From Bacillota bacterium (GTDB lineage: Bacteria > Bacillota > Clostridia > Peptostreptococcales > Anaerovoracaceae): DNA of 64,000 nucleotides. The stretch is taken from positions 1 through 64,000 of the forward strand of contig JAEZLP010000031.1 of NCBI GenBank assembly GCA_023415235.1. The letters run 5' to 3'. The notes under the pieces were generated by a model that was not told the origin of the DNA, searched no databases, and saw only the letters and a list, made by a program, of their open reading frames with translations. Made by a program: the position numbers and the translations under genes. The number at the start of each line of letters is the position of its first letter. Position 1 is the stretch's first letter. Shown piece after piece: positions 25,384 through 34,181 of the stretch.

Positions 25384-26820
25384 TCACATTTCAAGCATTG
25401 CCGGCGCAATGGTGACCATGATCAATACGATCAAAAGAACCATCAGCGGGAAGGTCAGCTTAGTTTCCGCAAGCTTGCCCTTCTCTTCCGCCCTTCGCTT
25501 TCTGCTGATCCATAGCAGCTCGCCTTCTCCTTCAAGTTTTTCTGCCAAGGTACTTCCTTTGTCCCAGTTGTCTGATAGGATAGCGGTCAGTCTGATCATT
25601 TCCCTGACGCCGGATCTTTGGGAAAAATCTCTCAGCTCATGAATCAAAGAAGAATTTGATTGTGTGATTCTCTTTTCAATTTCCGTCAATTCCTCATATA
25701 AATAACGCCTGCGGTTCCCTGCACTGTTTAATCTCTGCTGCCTGTCTCCACCGTTAAAAAACTGATAGTTCTCAACAATTCTTGCAAATGCAGTATTGAT
25801 GACCAAGCCTGCATTTAATAGCAGAACAAGCTTGTTGATCAATTCCGGCAGATCTCTGATCAACGCTTCTTCCATTTTTCCAAGTTCCGCATCGATCCGG
25901 TCATACCGTTTGAAATAAACGGTTAGCAGGGAGATGAGAAGAAGAATGGTCAGAATTGCCGCGCCGCTTTCCTTTTCCTGAAACCAGCGGACTTCAATCC
26001 CGTCTCCCAGATTGTCCGGCAGAATCATTTCCGAAGCTTGGTTCAAACCCGCCGCTTGGTCAATCTGGTCTTTCAGCCTGGAATTTATGCTTTTTTCCAA
26101 TCCATCCCCGTCGGAATCCCCGTCAATTCTCATCGGATATACCTCCGTTACCGTGACTTCTTCAAGGGTGATGTTCGCCCTCAAATCAACGATCTGGCCC
26201 TTTTGCGCCCCAACCAGATCCACCTCTCCCTTTTCATTGATCAAGTCAGGTCTGCTGCTTGTCCATTCGATAGTGATCCTCGAACCCTGATCCCTTTCTA
26301 TGAGATTCAGAGGTCTTGAAATATGATCCGAATCAGTGTTTTCCCCAAGGATTATATTTTTCAATTGTTCCTGATACCGGCTCAGCAGCTCCAGCTTTTC
26401 CTCCCGGCTGGGCTTCCGGCCAGGAACTTTCAAGACCATATCTTTTGAATACTCATAATCCTTATATTTAATTCTTGCTGAAACAGGGATCGATTGCTGG
26501 CCTTCACCGTATTCCGGCCTTTCAATGCTTGTGATCTCTTTTCTTTCTGCCGACAGTCCTGCTGCCGCTGCAGTCAGTAAAATTAGGAAGGAGAAAAGGA
26601 CACACAGATAACGCTTCATCGTAAGAATTTTATTTTCAAGGATAAGACGGCTGTGGTTATGAGATCCGTAGAGATGGGAATATTTTTTCTTCATCGTGCC
26701 GGCATCCCCTGTGATCCAGTCGGGAAGCAAAGCAACAAGCTTCTCCGCAATTTGATGAAATCTTTTCGACAAATCAGCCATAGGAATTATATTCTTCAAA
26801 TTCATGGTTTCCCTATCCAT
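25384..26820 (-). CDS. tadC: TadC-like pilus assembly membrane protein with large ectodomain
   Basis: A 478-residue protein from ATG 26820 (a TTG two codons upstream is possible). The C-terminal about 190 residues are a type II secretion F domain (ELGKMEEALIRDLPELINKLVLLLNAGL ... WDKGSTLAEKLEGEGE ... KLTFPLMVLLIVLIMVTIAPAML). Between an N-terminal helix near 70-90 and a second one near 290 lies about 200 residues of probably extracytoplasmic sequence with an Ig-like look (RITIEWTSSRPDLINEKGEV). Standard TadC is about 300 residues and lacks this part. It overlaps tadB by the stop/start region. Confidence 0.82.
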   Translation of the reverse strand: MDRETMNLKNIIPMADLSKRFHQIAEKLVALLPDWITGDAGTMKKKYSHLYGSHNHSRLILENKILTMKRYLCVLFSFLILLTAAAAGLSAERKEITSIERPEYGEGQQSIPVSARIKYKDYEYSKDMVLKVPGRKPSREEKLELLSRYQEQLKNIILGENTDSDHISRPLNLIERDQGSRITIEWTSSRPDLINEKGEVDLVGAQKGQIVDLRANITLEEVTVTEVYPMRIDGDSDGDGLEKSINSRLKDQIDQAAGLNQASEMILPDNLGDGIEVRWFQEKESGAAILTILLLISLLTVYFKRYDRIDAELGKMEEALIRDLPELINKLVLLLNAGLVINTAFARIVENYQFFNGGDRQQRLNSAGNRRRYLYEELTEIEKRITQSNSSLIHELRDFSQRSGVREMIRLTAILSDNWDKGSTLAEKLEGEGELLWISRKRRAEEKGKLAETKLTFPLMVLLIVLIMVTIAPAMLEM

Positions 26821-26822
26821 AC

Positions 26823-27614
26823 TCAAACCTCGATCCGGGTTAATTTCATGCTCCAGAAATAAGAAAATCCGATACCCAGCAACGCGGCCGTCATGACCAT
26901 TCTGCCCTTGAGGCTTTCATACATGACGGCTAAATAGTCAGGCGATATCGTCTGCAGGAAAAGAATAATGATGAATGGGATCGAGGTCAGGATTTTAGCC
27001 TCAAATTGCTTCTGCACTGTAACAGCTTTTATTTCCCGTTCAATGGCGATCTTCTCCATGATGATTTCGGACGCCTTGGTCAATACCTTGATCAAATCTC
27101 CGCCGGTTTCCCTGCAGGTCAGGTAAATATCCACAAAATCAGAGATATCCTCAATCCCGGTCCTGGAGGCGAAATCCTTTAAGATAGTCTCCTCCGGCTC
27201 TCTGTACTGGTACATTCTCTTGACCATGCCGGCCAGCTCCCTTGTGATCAACCCATCCTTTGTATAGATGAGTCTCATATTATTTTCCGCTTCCTGCAGC
27301 GCTTCCGGCATTTGCCTCCCTGCGGCGATCGATGCGGAGACGGAGTATAGAACATCCCGAAATTGATCTTTCAAAATCCTTTTTCTTTTTTCGGCAAGAT
27401 AGCTGCGATAGAATATCAGCGCCGGCCAGGACAGGAAAAGGAATAAGCCGGAAACAATCAGGCTGTGGTAGAACAGATAGCCAACACCCATGAGTCCCAT
27501 CCCGCAGATGCTCAGGAATTGATACATTTCACCTTTGCTCAATGAATAACTGGCATAGTCTTCAGGAAGCTCACGGCATACCTCTTTCTTGCGGAACAGT
27601 ATGGCGGATTTCAT
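26823..27614 (-). CDS. tadB: TadB-like pilus assembly membrane protein
   Basis: A 263-residue protein with two membrane helices near the N-terminus (about 33-65), a cytoplasmic type II secretion F domain (SASIAAGRQMPEALQEAENNMR ... VDIYLTCRETGGDLIKVLTKASEII) and two C-terminal helices. With TadC it forms the inner-membrane platform moved by the ATPase CpaF. The start overlaps the cpaF stop by four bases. Confidence 0.87.
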   Translation of the reverse strand: MKSAILFRKKEVCRELPEDYASYSLSKGEMYQFLSICGMGLMGVGYLFYHSLIVSGLFLFLSWPALIFYRSYLAEKRKRILKDQFRDVLYSVSASIAAGRQMPEALQEAENNMRLIYTKDGLITRELAGMVKRMYQYREPEETILKDFASRTGIEDISDFVDIYLTCRETGGDLIKVLTKASEIIMEKIAIEREIKAVTVQKQFEAKILTSIPFIIILFLQTISPDYLAVMYESLKGRMVMTAALLGIGFSYFWSMKLTRIEV

Positions 27615-28849
27615 AGGGATACTCCGTTCATTTCCAGCTTTGTTGTGTTCTTCAGTTGGTTGCCTGTAGAGGCTAAGCTTCCTGAAATCATCCTGCTTCC
27701 ATCCCCGTATGAATTATTTACTTTATACTTATATAAGGGGTTAAGCACAATCTTACCATTACGATAACCCTCAATTTCAGTGATTTCCAGCACTTTTCTG
27801 CTTTTATCGCTCAGTCTACCCAAATGGATCATAATATCGATGGCCTCCGCGATCTGACTTCGGATGGCATCCACCGGAAAATCCGCCGCCTGAAGGAACA
27901 TGGCTTCAATTCTTGAAAGCATTCCCTCCGGAGAATTTCCGTGTCCGGTGGACAAGGATCCGTCATGTCCGGTATTCATAGCCTGTATCATGTCCAGGAC
28001 CTCCTCTCCCCGAACCTCTCCCACAATGATTCTATTCGGCCGCATTCGTAGAGATGCCTTGATCAACTGTCTCACATTGACCTCCCCTTTTCCCTGCACA
28101 TTGGCATTTCTGCATTCCAGCCGTACAATATTGTCAATATCCGTGATCTGCAGCTCGGCAGCGTCTTCTATCACAATCACTCTTTCGTCCTTTGGGATGA
28201 ATTCCGTAAGTACATTTAAAAAGGTTGTCTTACCTGAACTGGTGCCTCCGGAAATGAAAATGTTATACCCTGAAATAACCAGTTTCTGAAGGAATTCCGC
28301 CGCTTCTTCCGTAAGTGTGCCCATTTTCAACAGATCCTCCATGGTAATCCGGTTCGAGGGAAATCTCCGGATGGTTAGAATAGGTCCGTTCAGCGCAACG
28401 TTCTTATACACCGCGTTGACCCGGGACCCATCTTCCAGCCTGGCGTCCACAATTGGATTTAATTCATTGATCTCCCGATGGACCTTAGCGGCGATTCTCC
28501 GGATGACCTCCTCCAGATCTTCCACCGATTCAAACCGGATATCCAGCTTTTCTATCCTGCCTTTTCTCTCAATGAAGATGTGATCGATTCCGTTCACCAT
28601 GATCTCGCTGACTTCAACGTCATCGGCATATGGCTGGAGAATATCCAGATCCTTGCGGGTCGCGTTGAAGATCCCGGTGATCAATTCTCCTTTAGTCCGA
28701 AACGAGCATCCCTCCGTCCTCCGATCACCAAGGACATAATCCTCGATCAGCGCCAGAACCTCAGCATCGCTCAACTGCTGCTGACGGCTGTTTATCACAG
28801 CCCTTACGCCATCGGTTATTTCTTTCACAGAACAGAGTTCTCCGTACAT
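27611..28849 (-). CDS. cpaF: Tad pilus assembly ATPase CpaF/TadA
   Basis: A 412-residue secretion ATPase. The N-terminal domain contains DVEVSEIMVNGIDHIFIERKG (about 77-97). Walker A is GGTSSGKT (201-208), followed by the Asp box (VIVIEDAAELQ near 224-234), Walker B (NRIIVGEVRGEE near 263-274) and the His box (AMNTGHDGSLSTGHGNSPEGML). It powers Flp pilus assembly, and in some species retraction. Normal length. It overlaps the cpaE-like gene by 25 bases and tadB by four. Confidence 0.95.
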   Translation of the reverse strand: MYGELCSVKEITDGVRAVINSRQQQLSDAEVLALIEDYVLGDRRTEGCSFRTKGELITGIFNATRKDLDILQPYADDVEVSEIMVNGIDHIFIERKGRIEKLDIRFESVEDLEEVIRRIAAKVHREINELNPIVDARLEDGSRVNAVYKNVALNGPILTIRRFPSNRITMEDLLKMGTLTEEAAEFLQKLVISGYNIFISGGTSSGKTTFLNVLTEFIPKDERVIVIEDAAELQITDIDNIVRLECRNANVQGKGEVNVRQLIKASLRMRPNRIIVGEVRGEEVLDMIQAMNTGHDGSLSTGHGNSPEGMLSRIEAMFLQAADFPVDAIRSQIAEAIDIMIHLGRLSDKSRKVLEITEIEGYRNGKIVLNPLYKYKVNNSYGDGSRMISGSLASTGNQLKNTTKLEMNGVSL

Positions 28850-30042
28850 CCTTTCTCCCGTCCTTCCTCTGAAAATGTTCCCATCATGATTTCATTTGTC
28901 AATTTCTTTATGCCGATACCAAAGCTATGGTTGATATCCACATCCAAACAGTTTCGAACATATCGGAAGCTGCAATCGTCATCTTCGATATGGATTCGCT
29001 TCAGATAACGATAAGCTCCTCTTTCGTCCTCAGCAAGCAGATCCTGCTCTTCTTCCATGTCGAGATCGGATCCTGCAGATCGATTTACGGCAATAATAAC
29101 GCGGTTTTGATATGGTAAAGTCTTTTTTCTATCCAAATAGTCGATGCACTTTCGGTTCTTGAATCGGGATACAGGGCTGTTGTCTTCTACAATCACGATT
29201 TTGCTGCAGAGATTCATCAAAAACATCGTCTGATCGGAAAGATCATTTCTCAAGTCCATAATGATGTAATCATACCTGCAGCTGTCGGAGAGAATTTTTA
29301 TGAAATGGACCAGCTCGTCCGGTTTCAGCTCGTTCAGATCATTACGGCCGTTTGTAGGGTAAAACGACTCAACTCCATAGCTGTCCGCAGCGGTAAAGCA
29401 ATGCGGCGCGGAGCATAGCTCCTCATCCCGTTTTTCCAGCAGGAAGTAAAGATAGTCCCCCAAATTTCTATTATTATGATTGCTGCCGAAAAGAAGCGAC
29501 GTGGTGGGGATCTCCTCGAAACTAAGAAATAAAACCTTTTTGTCATGATGTCTGGAAAGCTCGCGGGATGTCCCAGCAGCGACAGCTGTTTTTCCAGTTC
29601 CTCCCGCCATGCTGTAGAATCCGATCAAGTCAGGCGCCGTACTTTTCCTGAGCAAGCTTCTTTTTCCGGTGATGGCGCCGACCAGATAATTGAGGTCGGA
29701 AATGATATGATTCACATTTTGATATTTGAATATGTACCAGAGATGCGCTCCCTCTCTTTCCGATTGTTTCAAAAGATCCTGGACCTTATATTCCGTCAGT
29801 ACGATAATCCTTTCAAGAGCTTGTCCGCAGAAGAGAAGAGAAGCTTCCATGTGATCCGGGCATCCTCCTAAAAGAACCAGTTCATGGTCCTGGCTGGCAA
29901 TCATCTCGATTGTAGCGCCGTAGTCATGAAAATCGACCTGCCTGACCGAAACCTCAAATTCTTTCAGGTAACCGGACAGAGCGTCTGCCAATGCCAAAGC
30001 GTATTCCAGGTCAGTTTCTGCTATTAGAATTCTGATGCTCAT
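28825..30042 (-). CDS. cpaE: CpaE/TadZ-like ATPase
   Basis: A 405-residue protein from ATG 30042. Residues 1 to about 115 look like a degenerate response-regulator receiver (IRILIAETDLEYALALADAL). From about 145 a ParA/MinD-type ATPase follows with a modified P-loop, MAGGTGKTA, in which the signature Lys at the start is replaced by Ala, and the later YIIMDLRNDLSDQ as Walker B. TadZ/CpaE localises the Tad machinery in the cell. It heads the operon. Confidence 0.87.
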   Translation of the reverse strand: MSIRILIAETDLEYALALADALSGYLKEFEVSVRQVDFHDYGATIEMIASQDHELVLLGGCPDHMEASLLFCGQALERIIVLTEYKVQDLLKQSEREGAHLWYIFKYQNVNHIISDLNYLVGAITGKRSLLRKSTAPDLIGFYSMAGGTGKTAVAAGTSRELSRHHDKKVLFLSFEEIPTTSLLFGSNHNNRNLGDYLYFLLEKRDEELCSAPHCFTAADSYGVESFYPTNGRNDLNELKPDELVHFIKILSDSCRYDYIIMDLRNDLSDQTMFLMNLCSKIVIVEDNSPVSRFKNRKCIDYLDRKKTLPYQNRVIIAVNRSAGSDLDMEEEQDLLAEDERGAYRYLKRIHIEDDDCSFRYVRNCLDVDINHSFGIGIKKLTNEIMMGTFSEEGREKGCTENSVL

Positions 30043-30126
30043 GAACAATCACCCTTTAATTTATATTATTACCATTTAATTACATTTTAAAATTATCATA
30101 ACTTCCATTATTTTACAAATATAAAA

Positions 30127-30162
30127 GTCCGACATTATTCGACACTTTGAATAAAGCCGGAC
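30127..30162 (-). terminator. Terminator of the tepA-like gene
   Basis: Arms 30127-30140 and 30149-30162 pair at 12 of 14 positions. On the minus strand the stem is followed by TTTTATATTT. Confidence 0.75.
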
Positions 30163-30213
30163 GAAGATGGAGCGTTATAAGCAGTGTTGAAATGATCTGC
30201 CCAATATCTCCTG

Positions 30214-30972
30214 TTACATTTTAAACTGCTGTTTCTGGATCGGCGAGGTTTCCGATATCAGGGATTTCAATTTTCCAATCGCCTTGTTCAGACCGCCGAC
30301 CTCATTGATCAGACCGATATCGACGGCTTCATGTCCGACCAGTATGGTTCCGATATCGGCCGCCATATTGTCTGTAGCATTCATCAGCTTTGTAAGCTGG
30401 TCATGCTTGGCATTGGAAGTCCGGATGATAAATTCCAAAACCCTCTCCTGCATTTTTCTGAAGTAATCATAGGTAGGCTCGGCGCCGATCACCAATCCCG
30501 TCATTCGGATCGGATGCAGTGTCATGGTGGCGCTTTCTGCGATAAAGGAATAGCTGCTGGCGGTGGCAAGCGGAATTCCGATGCTGTGTCCTCCGCCCAG
30601 CACAAGAGATACGGTTGGTTTTGACAGTGTGTTTATGAGCTCTGCCAGCGCAAGCCCCGCTTCAACATCGCCGCCTACCGTGTTAAGTATGGTCAGCAGT
30701 CCTTTGATATTCGGATTTTCCTCAATGGCTACCAGTTGAGGGATAATATTCTCATACTTAGTGGTTTTGTTGTTCGGTGGCAGAACATTATGACCCTCTA
30801 TATTTCCGATAATCGTGAGGTATTGGATATCGCTTTGAAAGTCAAACGCATTTCCGATCACGCCAAAGTTGTCGATATTTTGTTTCGGACCCTGATCCTT
30901 GCCCTTTTCTTCCATGCTTTCCGGCTCATCCGTCGGTTTCATTTTTCTATCCTTATCCGTATTTTTATCCAT
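30214..30972 (-). CDS. tepA: ClpP-like protease TepA (sporulation-associated)
   Basis: A 252-residue protein with a polar, Lys/Glu-rich N-terminus (1-45), then a ClpP/crotonase fold. The nucleophile is Ser130 in GGGHSIGIP and the catalytic His is H153 in TMTLHPI; the NTVGGDVEAGLALAELI segment (97-113) matches the family. The B. subtilis relative TepA/YmfB assists protein translocation and degrades spore proteins during outgrowth. It is transcribed alone, divergently from ylmC. Confidence 0.88.
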   Translation of the reverse strand: MDKNTDKDRKMKPTDEPESMEEKGKDQGPKQNIDNFGVIGNAFDFQSDIQYLTIIGNIEGHNVLPPNNKTTKYENIIPQLVAIEENPNIKGLLTILNTVGGDVEAGLALAELINTLSKPTVSLVLGGGHSIGIPLATASSYSFIAESATMTLHPIRMTGLVIGAEPTYDYFRKMQERVLEFIIRTSNAKHDQLTKLMNATDNMAADIGTILVGHEAVDIGLINEVGGLNKAIGKLKSLISETSPIQKQQFKM

Positions 30973-31135
30973 ATTCTTTTTCCTTTCGTTGTAATAAAGA
31001 TAGTTTTTCCAAAATATATTTTTTTATTATGTGAGGAATATTGAAAATTTGGGGTTAACTCAAAGACAGAATTGCCGATATATATATCGTGCATCTGTTT
31101 GCCCCAAAGACTTTTCGTAATTAGGGGGTGAAAAA

Positions 31136-31378
31136 ATGAGACTAAGCGATCTGGGCGATAAAGAGATAGTAAACCTTGCAAACGGCAGCCGATATGGGCA
31201 GTTGGCCAATGCGGAGCTTCTTTTTGACGAGCATCAGGGTTTTATCAAAGCAATCCTTGTCCCTGACTATCATGGTAAAATCAACTTCTTTGGCAGCAAA
31301 GACTTTCTGCAGCTGCCTTGGGGCGCCATTCGAAAAATCGGCGAGGACATCATCATAGTGGATGCGCCGGAGATGTGA
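31136..31378 (+). CDS. ylmC: YlmC/YmxH-family sporulation protein
   Basis: An 80-residue PRC-barrel-like protein beginning MRLSDLGDKEIVNLANGSRYG and ending LPWGAIRKIGEDIIIVDAPE, which matches the YlmC/YmxH family of spore-formers; full length. Its exact role is unknown. The start has GGGGGTG upstream. In other Firmicutes it is also near tepA or dipicolinate genes, which fits the divergent tepA-like neighbour here. Confidence 0.9.
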   Translation: MRLSDLGDKEIVNLANGSRYGQLANAELLFDEHQGFIKAILVPDYHGKINFFGSKDFLQLPWGAIRKIGEDIIIVDAPEM

Positions 31379-31438
31379 CGCGTCACGACATATTTCAATG
31401 AATCATCTCAAAATTTGCCATTTACTCCGGAAAATCGG

Positions 31439-31467
31439 TTGATTTAACGGCCTTTTCGGGATAAAAT
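31439..31467 (+). promoter_or_regulatory. Candidate sigma-A promoter of motAB
   Basis: TTGATT (31439-31444), a 17-bp spacer and TAAAAT (31462-31467). No flagellar sigma-D motif is visible. Confidence 0.55.
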
Positions 31468-31522
31468 TGAATAAGAACATCAGTTTACAGACGATAAAAC
31501 ATATATATATGAGGAGATGCAA

Positions 31523-32314
31523 ATGGATATTTTCTTTATCATTTTCGTAATAACAGGATTCGGCTCGGTTATCACTGGTTTTATTCTGGAAGGCGGGCAT
31601 CTCTCCGGTCTTTGGGCTCCCTCTGCCATATTGATCATACTCGGCGGAACCATCGGAGCAACCGGAGTTTCCTTCCCCAAGGGCGACCTGGTGCAAATTC
31701 CGAAAATGTTCAAGGTACTGATCAAGGATCAGAAATATGATTACCAAGCCTTGATGGAACGGATGAAAGCAATGTGTATCCAGGTACGGCAAAGCGGACT
31801 TCTGAGCCTTGAAAGCCAGATTGACCAGGAACCTGACAGCCTGATGAGAAAAGGAATGCGTCTTATCGTTGACGGTACTTCTCCTTCCTATACAAGAGAG
31901 GCGCTGGAATTGACGCTTCAGATCATCGACGAAAGACACAAGGCAAGAGCTAAAATATTCGAGGCCGCCGGCGGGTACTCACCCACCATGGGCATTATCG
32001 GAACGGTTCTTGGCTTGGTCCATGTTCTGAGCGACCTTGAGGAACCCGATACCCTGGGACCGAAGATTGCAATGGCATTTATCGCAACTCTTTACGGAAT
32101 CGGACTCGCCAACCTTTTCTGGCTTCCTCTGGGAAACAAGCTGAAGGAAAAGAACCGGATGGAGATTCTATATAAATCAATGATCATTGAAGGATTGCTC
32201 CTCATTCAGGAAGGTGTCAACACAAACTACATGGAAGAAAAGCTTTCCAGCTTCATTTCGGAAGCTCAGCTGCTGGAAAAAGGCTCCGGCGGCGGAAGAA
32301 GAGGGAAAAAATAG
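31523..32314 (+). CDS. motA: Flagellar-type stator protein MotA
   Basis: A 263-residue membrane protein with four helices. The conserved YSPTMGIIGTVLGLVHVL carries the Pro of transmembrane helix 3, and the cytoplasmic loop is charged as in MotA. MotA and MotB form a proton- or sodium-driven stator. I chose ATG 31523, six bases after GAGGAG; the ATG at 31517 touches the Shine-Dalgarno. No other flagellar gene is in the window, so the pair could drive a flagellum encoded elsewhere or another motor-like system. Confidence 0.9.
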   Translation: MDIFFIIFVITGFGSVITGFILEGGHLSGLWAPSAILIILGGTIGATGVSFPKGDLVQIPKMFKVLIKDQKYDYQALMERMKAMCIQVRQSGLLSLESQIDQEPDSLMRKGMRLIVDGTSPSYTREALELTLQIIDERHKARAKIFEAAGGYSPTMGIIGTVLGLVHVLSDLEEPDTLGPKIAMAFIATLYGIGLANLFWLPLGNKLKEKNRMEILYKSMIIEGLLLIQEGVNTNYMEEKLSSFISEAQLLEKGSGGGRRGKK

Positions 32315-32334
32315 ATTATGGGACGTGATTACCA

Positions 32335-33105
32335 ATGAAAAAGCACGAGGAACACGAAAAAGATAATAGCGAACGCTGGCTGCTTACCTATTCCGACCTG
32401 ATTACGCTTCTTATGATATTCTTTGTTATCATGTATGCCATAAGCAATGTGGACGCTCAAAAATATCAGGTATTGTCGCAGTCGCTGGAAGGTGCTTTGA
32501 ATCCCATGGGCTTCGTCGGCGCGGGGAGCGGAGGAAATGCCAGCGGAAGCGGTATCGATGTCATGGATGCTATTGCAGCCGGCCAGGATCAGGCTGATCC
32601 GGAGCTGGTGGCAGCCGCGGAACAGATTAAAAAGCTGATCAAGGAAAAAAACCTTCAGGATAGAGTATCCGTTAGCGTTCAGGAACGCGGCGTTGTTGTA
32701 GGTTTGATGAACACCGTTCTTTTCGATCCGGGGAGCACGCAGATCAAACCGGATGCGGTTCCCACCCTGGTTGCAATCGGTCAGATCGCCAACGGCGTAC
32801 ATAACTATATCCGTGTTGAAGGAAACACAGATGACGTTCCTATGAATACGCCTCAAATTCCCAGCAACTGGGAGCTCTCGGTGCTGAGAGCCACCGAAGT
32901 GCTGAAGCTTCTGATTAATCAGAGCAATGTTGCGCCGGATAGAATCAGCGCTGTCGGTTATGGTGAATTCCGCCCCTCCGTTCCGAACACGTCGGCGGAA
33001 AACCGTGCGAAAAACAGAAAGGTGGATCTTGTCATCCTGAGCGACAGTCTTGAATCAAGCGAATCGGAAAACGCGGATAAGGGCGAGGACATCCAATCGG
33101 AATAA
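32335..33105 (+). CDS. motB: Flagellar-type stator protein MotB
   Basis: A 256-residue protein with an N-terminal membrane helix containing the essential Asp (D21 in LLTYSDLITLLMIFFVIMYA), a linker rich in Gly/Ser (about 60-80), and a C-terminal OmpA-like peptidoglycan-binding domain (IRVEGNTDDVPMN ... NWELSVLRATEVLKLL ... GYGEFRPSVPNTSAENRAKNRKVD). It anchors the stator to the wall. It follows motA by 20 bases and is closed by a terminator. Confidence 0.93.
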   Translation: MKKHEEHEKDNSERWLLTYSDLITLLMIFFVIMYAISNVDAQKYQVLSQSLEGALNPMGFVGAGSGGNASGSGIDVMDAIAAGQDQADPELVAAAEQIKKLIKEKNLQDRVSVSVQERGVVVGLMNTVLFDPGSTQIKPDAVPTLVAIGQIANGVHNYIRVEGNTDDVPMNTPQIPSNWELSVLRATEVLKLLINQSNVAPDRISAVGYGEFRPSVPNTSAENRAKNRKVDLVILSDSLESSESENADKGEDIQSE

Positions 33106-33131
33106 AAGAGCAGTAAAACTGCTCTTTTTTT
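33104..33131. terminator. Shared terminator between motB and the AraC-type gene
   Basis: AAAAGAGCAG, a five-base loop and CTGCTCTTTT with T-runs in both directions. It can serve both convergent genes. Confidence 0.85.
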
Positions 33132-33134
33132 AGT

Positions 33135-33998
33135 TCATTTCTTTCGAACAGGAATCCAAACCTCACTGTAAGCGTAATCTTTTTTCTGCGGATCCATTTT
33201 CGTGAAGGAAAAAGTTGGGACGTTGATCACTTCGTAATCGGAAGAAGGAAGCAATTCCGAATATACTTTTGCCATTGTATCCTGCAGTGTAAACGGAAAT
33301 GGTCCCTCATTGGGAAAGATTGCCCAGGAACAAGCTTTGACCGGGACGATATCCAATCGATCACTGACATTATTCTCAGTGGTTAGAACGCCTATCATAT
33401 GAGTTAATTCCCCTTCTTCCCTCAAGAAATCAGCATCCGCATCATAGGAAGCATTTACAACTTCATAAGGCTCTGTATTTTGAAGAGCGTGCATTTCTTT
33501 CTTCTGTTCCTCCGTTATGCTCAGCGCGAGCTTTACGATCTCGTTGTTAATCCCTTCAAACTGCATCGGTACACGTTTACTTACACCCACTAGATTAAAC
33601 GCGGGCTTTTCTTCGATTCTAAATTCCATACTGATTCCTCCCTTGACGGTTATGACGAATGAAAGCTTTGGAAAGGATTTGCTCATGCCTTTTTTGATCG
33701 CATCAGAGGGCAAAAAACCGCTCCATTTCCGAAATGCTCGAGTAAAGCCGTCAATTGACTGATAGCCATATTTCAATGCGATATCCGTTACTCTTTCTCC
33801 ATTTAGCAGCTCCTTGTTTGCTTCGGACAATCTTCTGTTTTTAATGTATTCACTCAGGGTCAATCCTGAAAGATAAAAAAAGATCTTTCTAAAATGATAG
33901 TCTGAGACTCCGGCATATTCAGAAATCATTTCAAGTGACAAATCATCGGTTAAATGATCTTCGATATAGTCAATCACATGATTGAGTTCTTTTAGCAT
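33135..33998 (-). CDS. AraC-family regulator with GyrI-like effector domain
   Basis: A 287-residue regulator. Residues 1-105 carry two AraC helix-turn-helix motifs (LSLEMISEYAGVSDYHFRKIF and VTDIALKYGYQSIDGFTRAFRKW). Residues about 122-287 form a GyrI/SOUL-like small-molecule-binding domain (FRIEEKPAFNLVGVSKRVP ... YAYSEVWIPV). The layout matches Rob/BltR-like multidrug or stress regulators. The ligand is unknown. It is monocistronic, and no transporter gene adjoins it. Confidence 0.9.
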   Translation of the reverse strand: MLKELNHVIDYIEDHLTDDLSLEMISEYAGVSDYHFRKIFFYLSGLTLSEYIKNRRLSEANKELLNGERVTDIALKYGYQSIDGFTRAFRKWSGFLPSDAIKKGMSKSFPKLSFVITVKGGISMEFRIEEKPAFNLVGVSKRVPMQFEGINNEIVKLALSITEEQKKEMHALQNTEPYEVVNASYDADADFLREEGELTHMIGVLTTENNVSDRLDIVPVKACSWAIFPNEGPFPFTLQDTMAKVYSELLPSSDYEVINVPTFSFTKMDPQKKDYAYSEVWIPVRKK

Positions 33999-34084
33999 GA
34001 TCTCCCCTCCTTTCGTATCTACATAATACCAGGGCTGTGTTCAGAATGCTCGACTTTTTCATATAAAAAATATCGAATGAAAAA

Positions 34085-34119
34085 GGGTATCGTTCTCTAA
34101 TTGCTAAGGAACGATACCC
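34085..34119 (-). terminator. Terminator of ppdK
   Basis: GGGTATCGTT (34085-34094) pairs with AACGATACCC (34110-34119); on the minus strand TTTTTCATT follows. Confidence 0.85.
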
Positions 34120-34181
34120 CTGATTTTAGCTTAAGCTTTCAACCCTTTTGGGTAATAGACTGTTAAGCTTATTCACATTAA

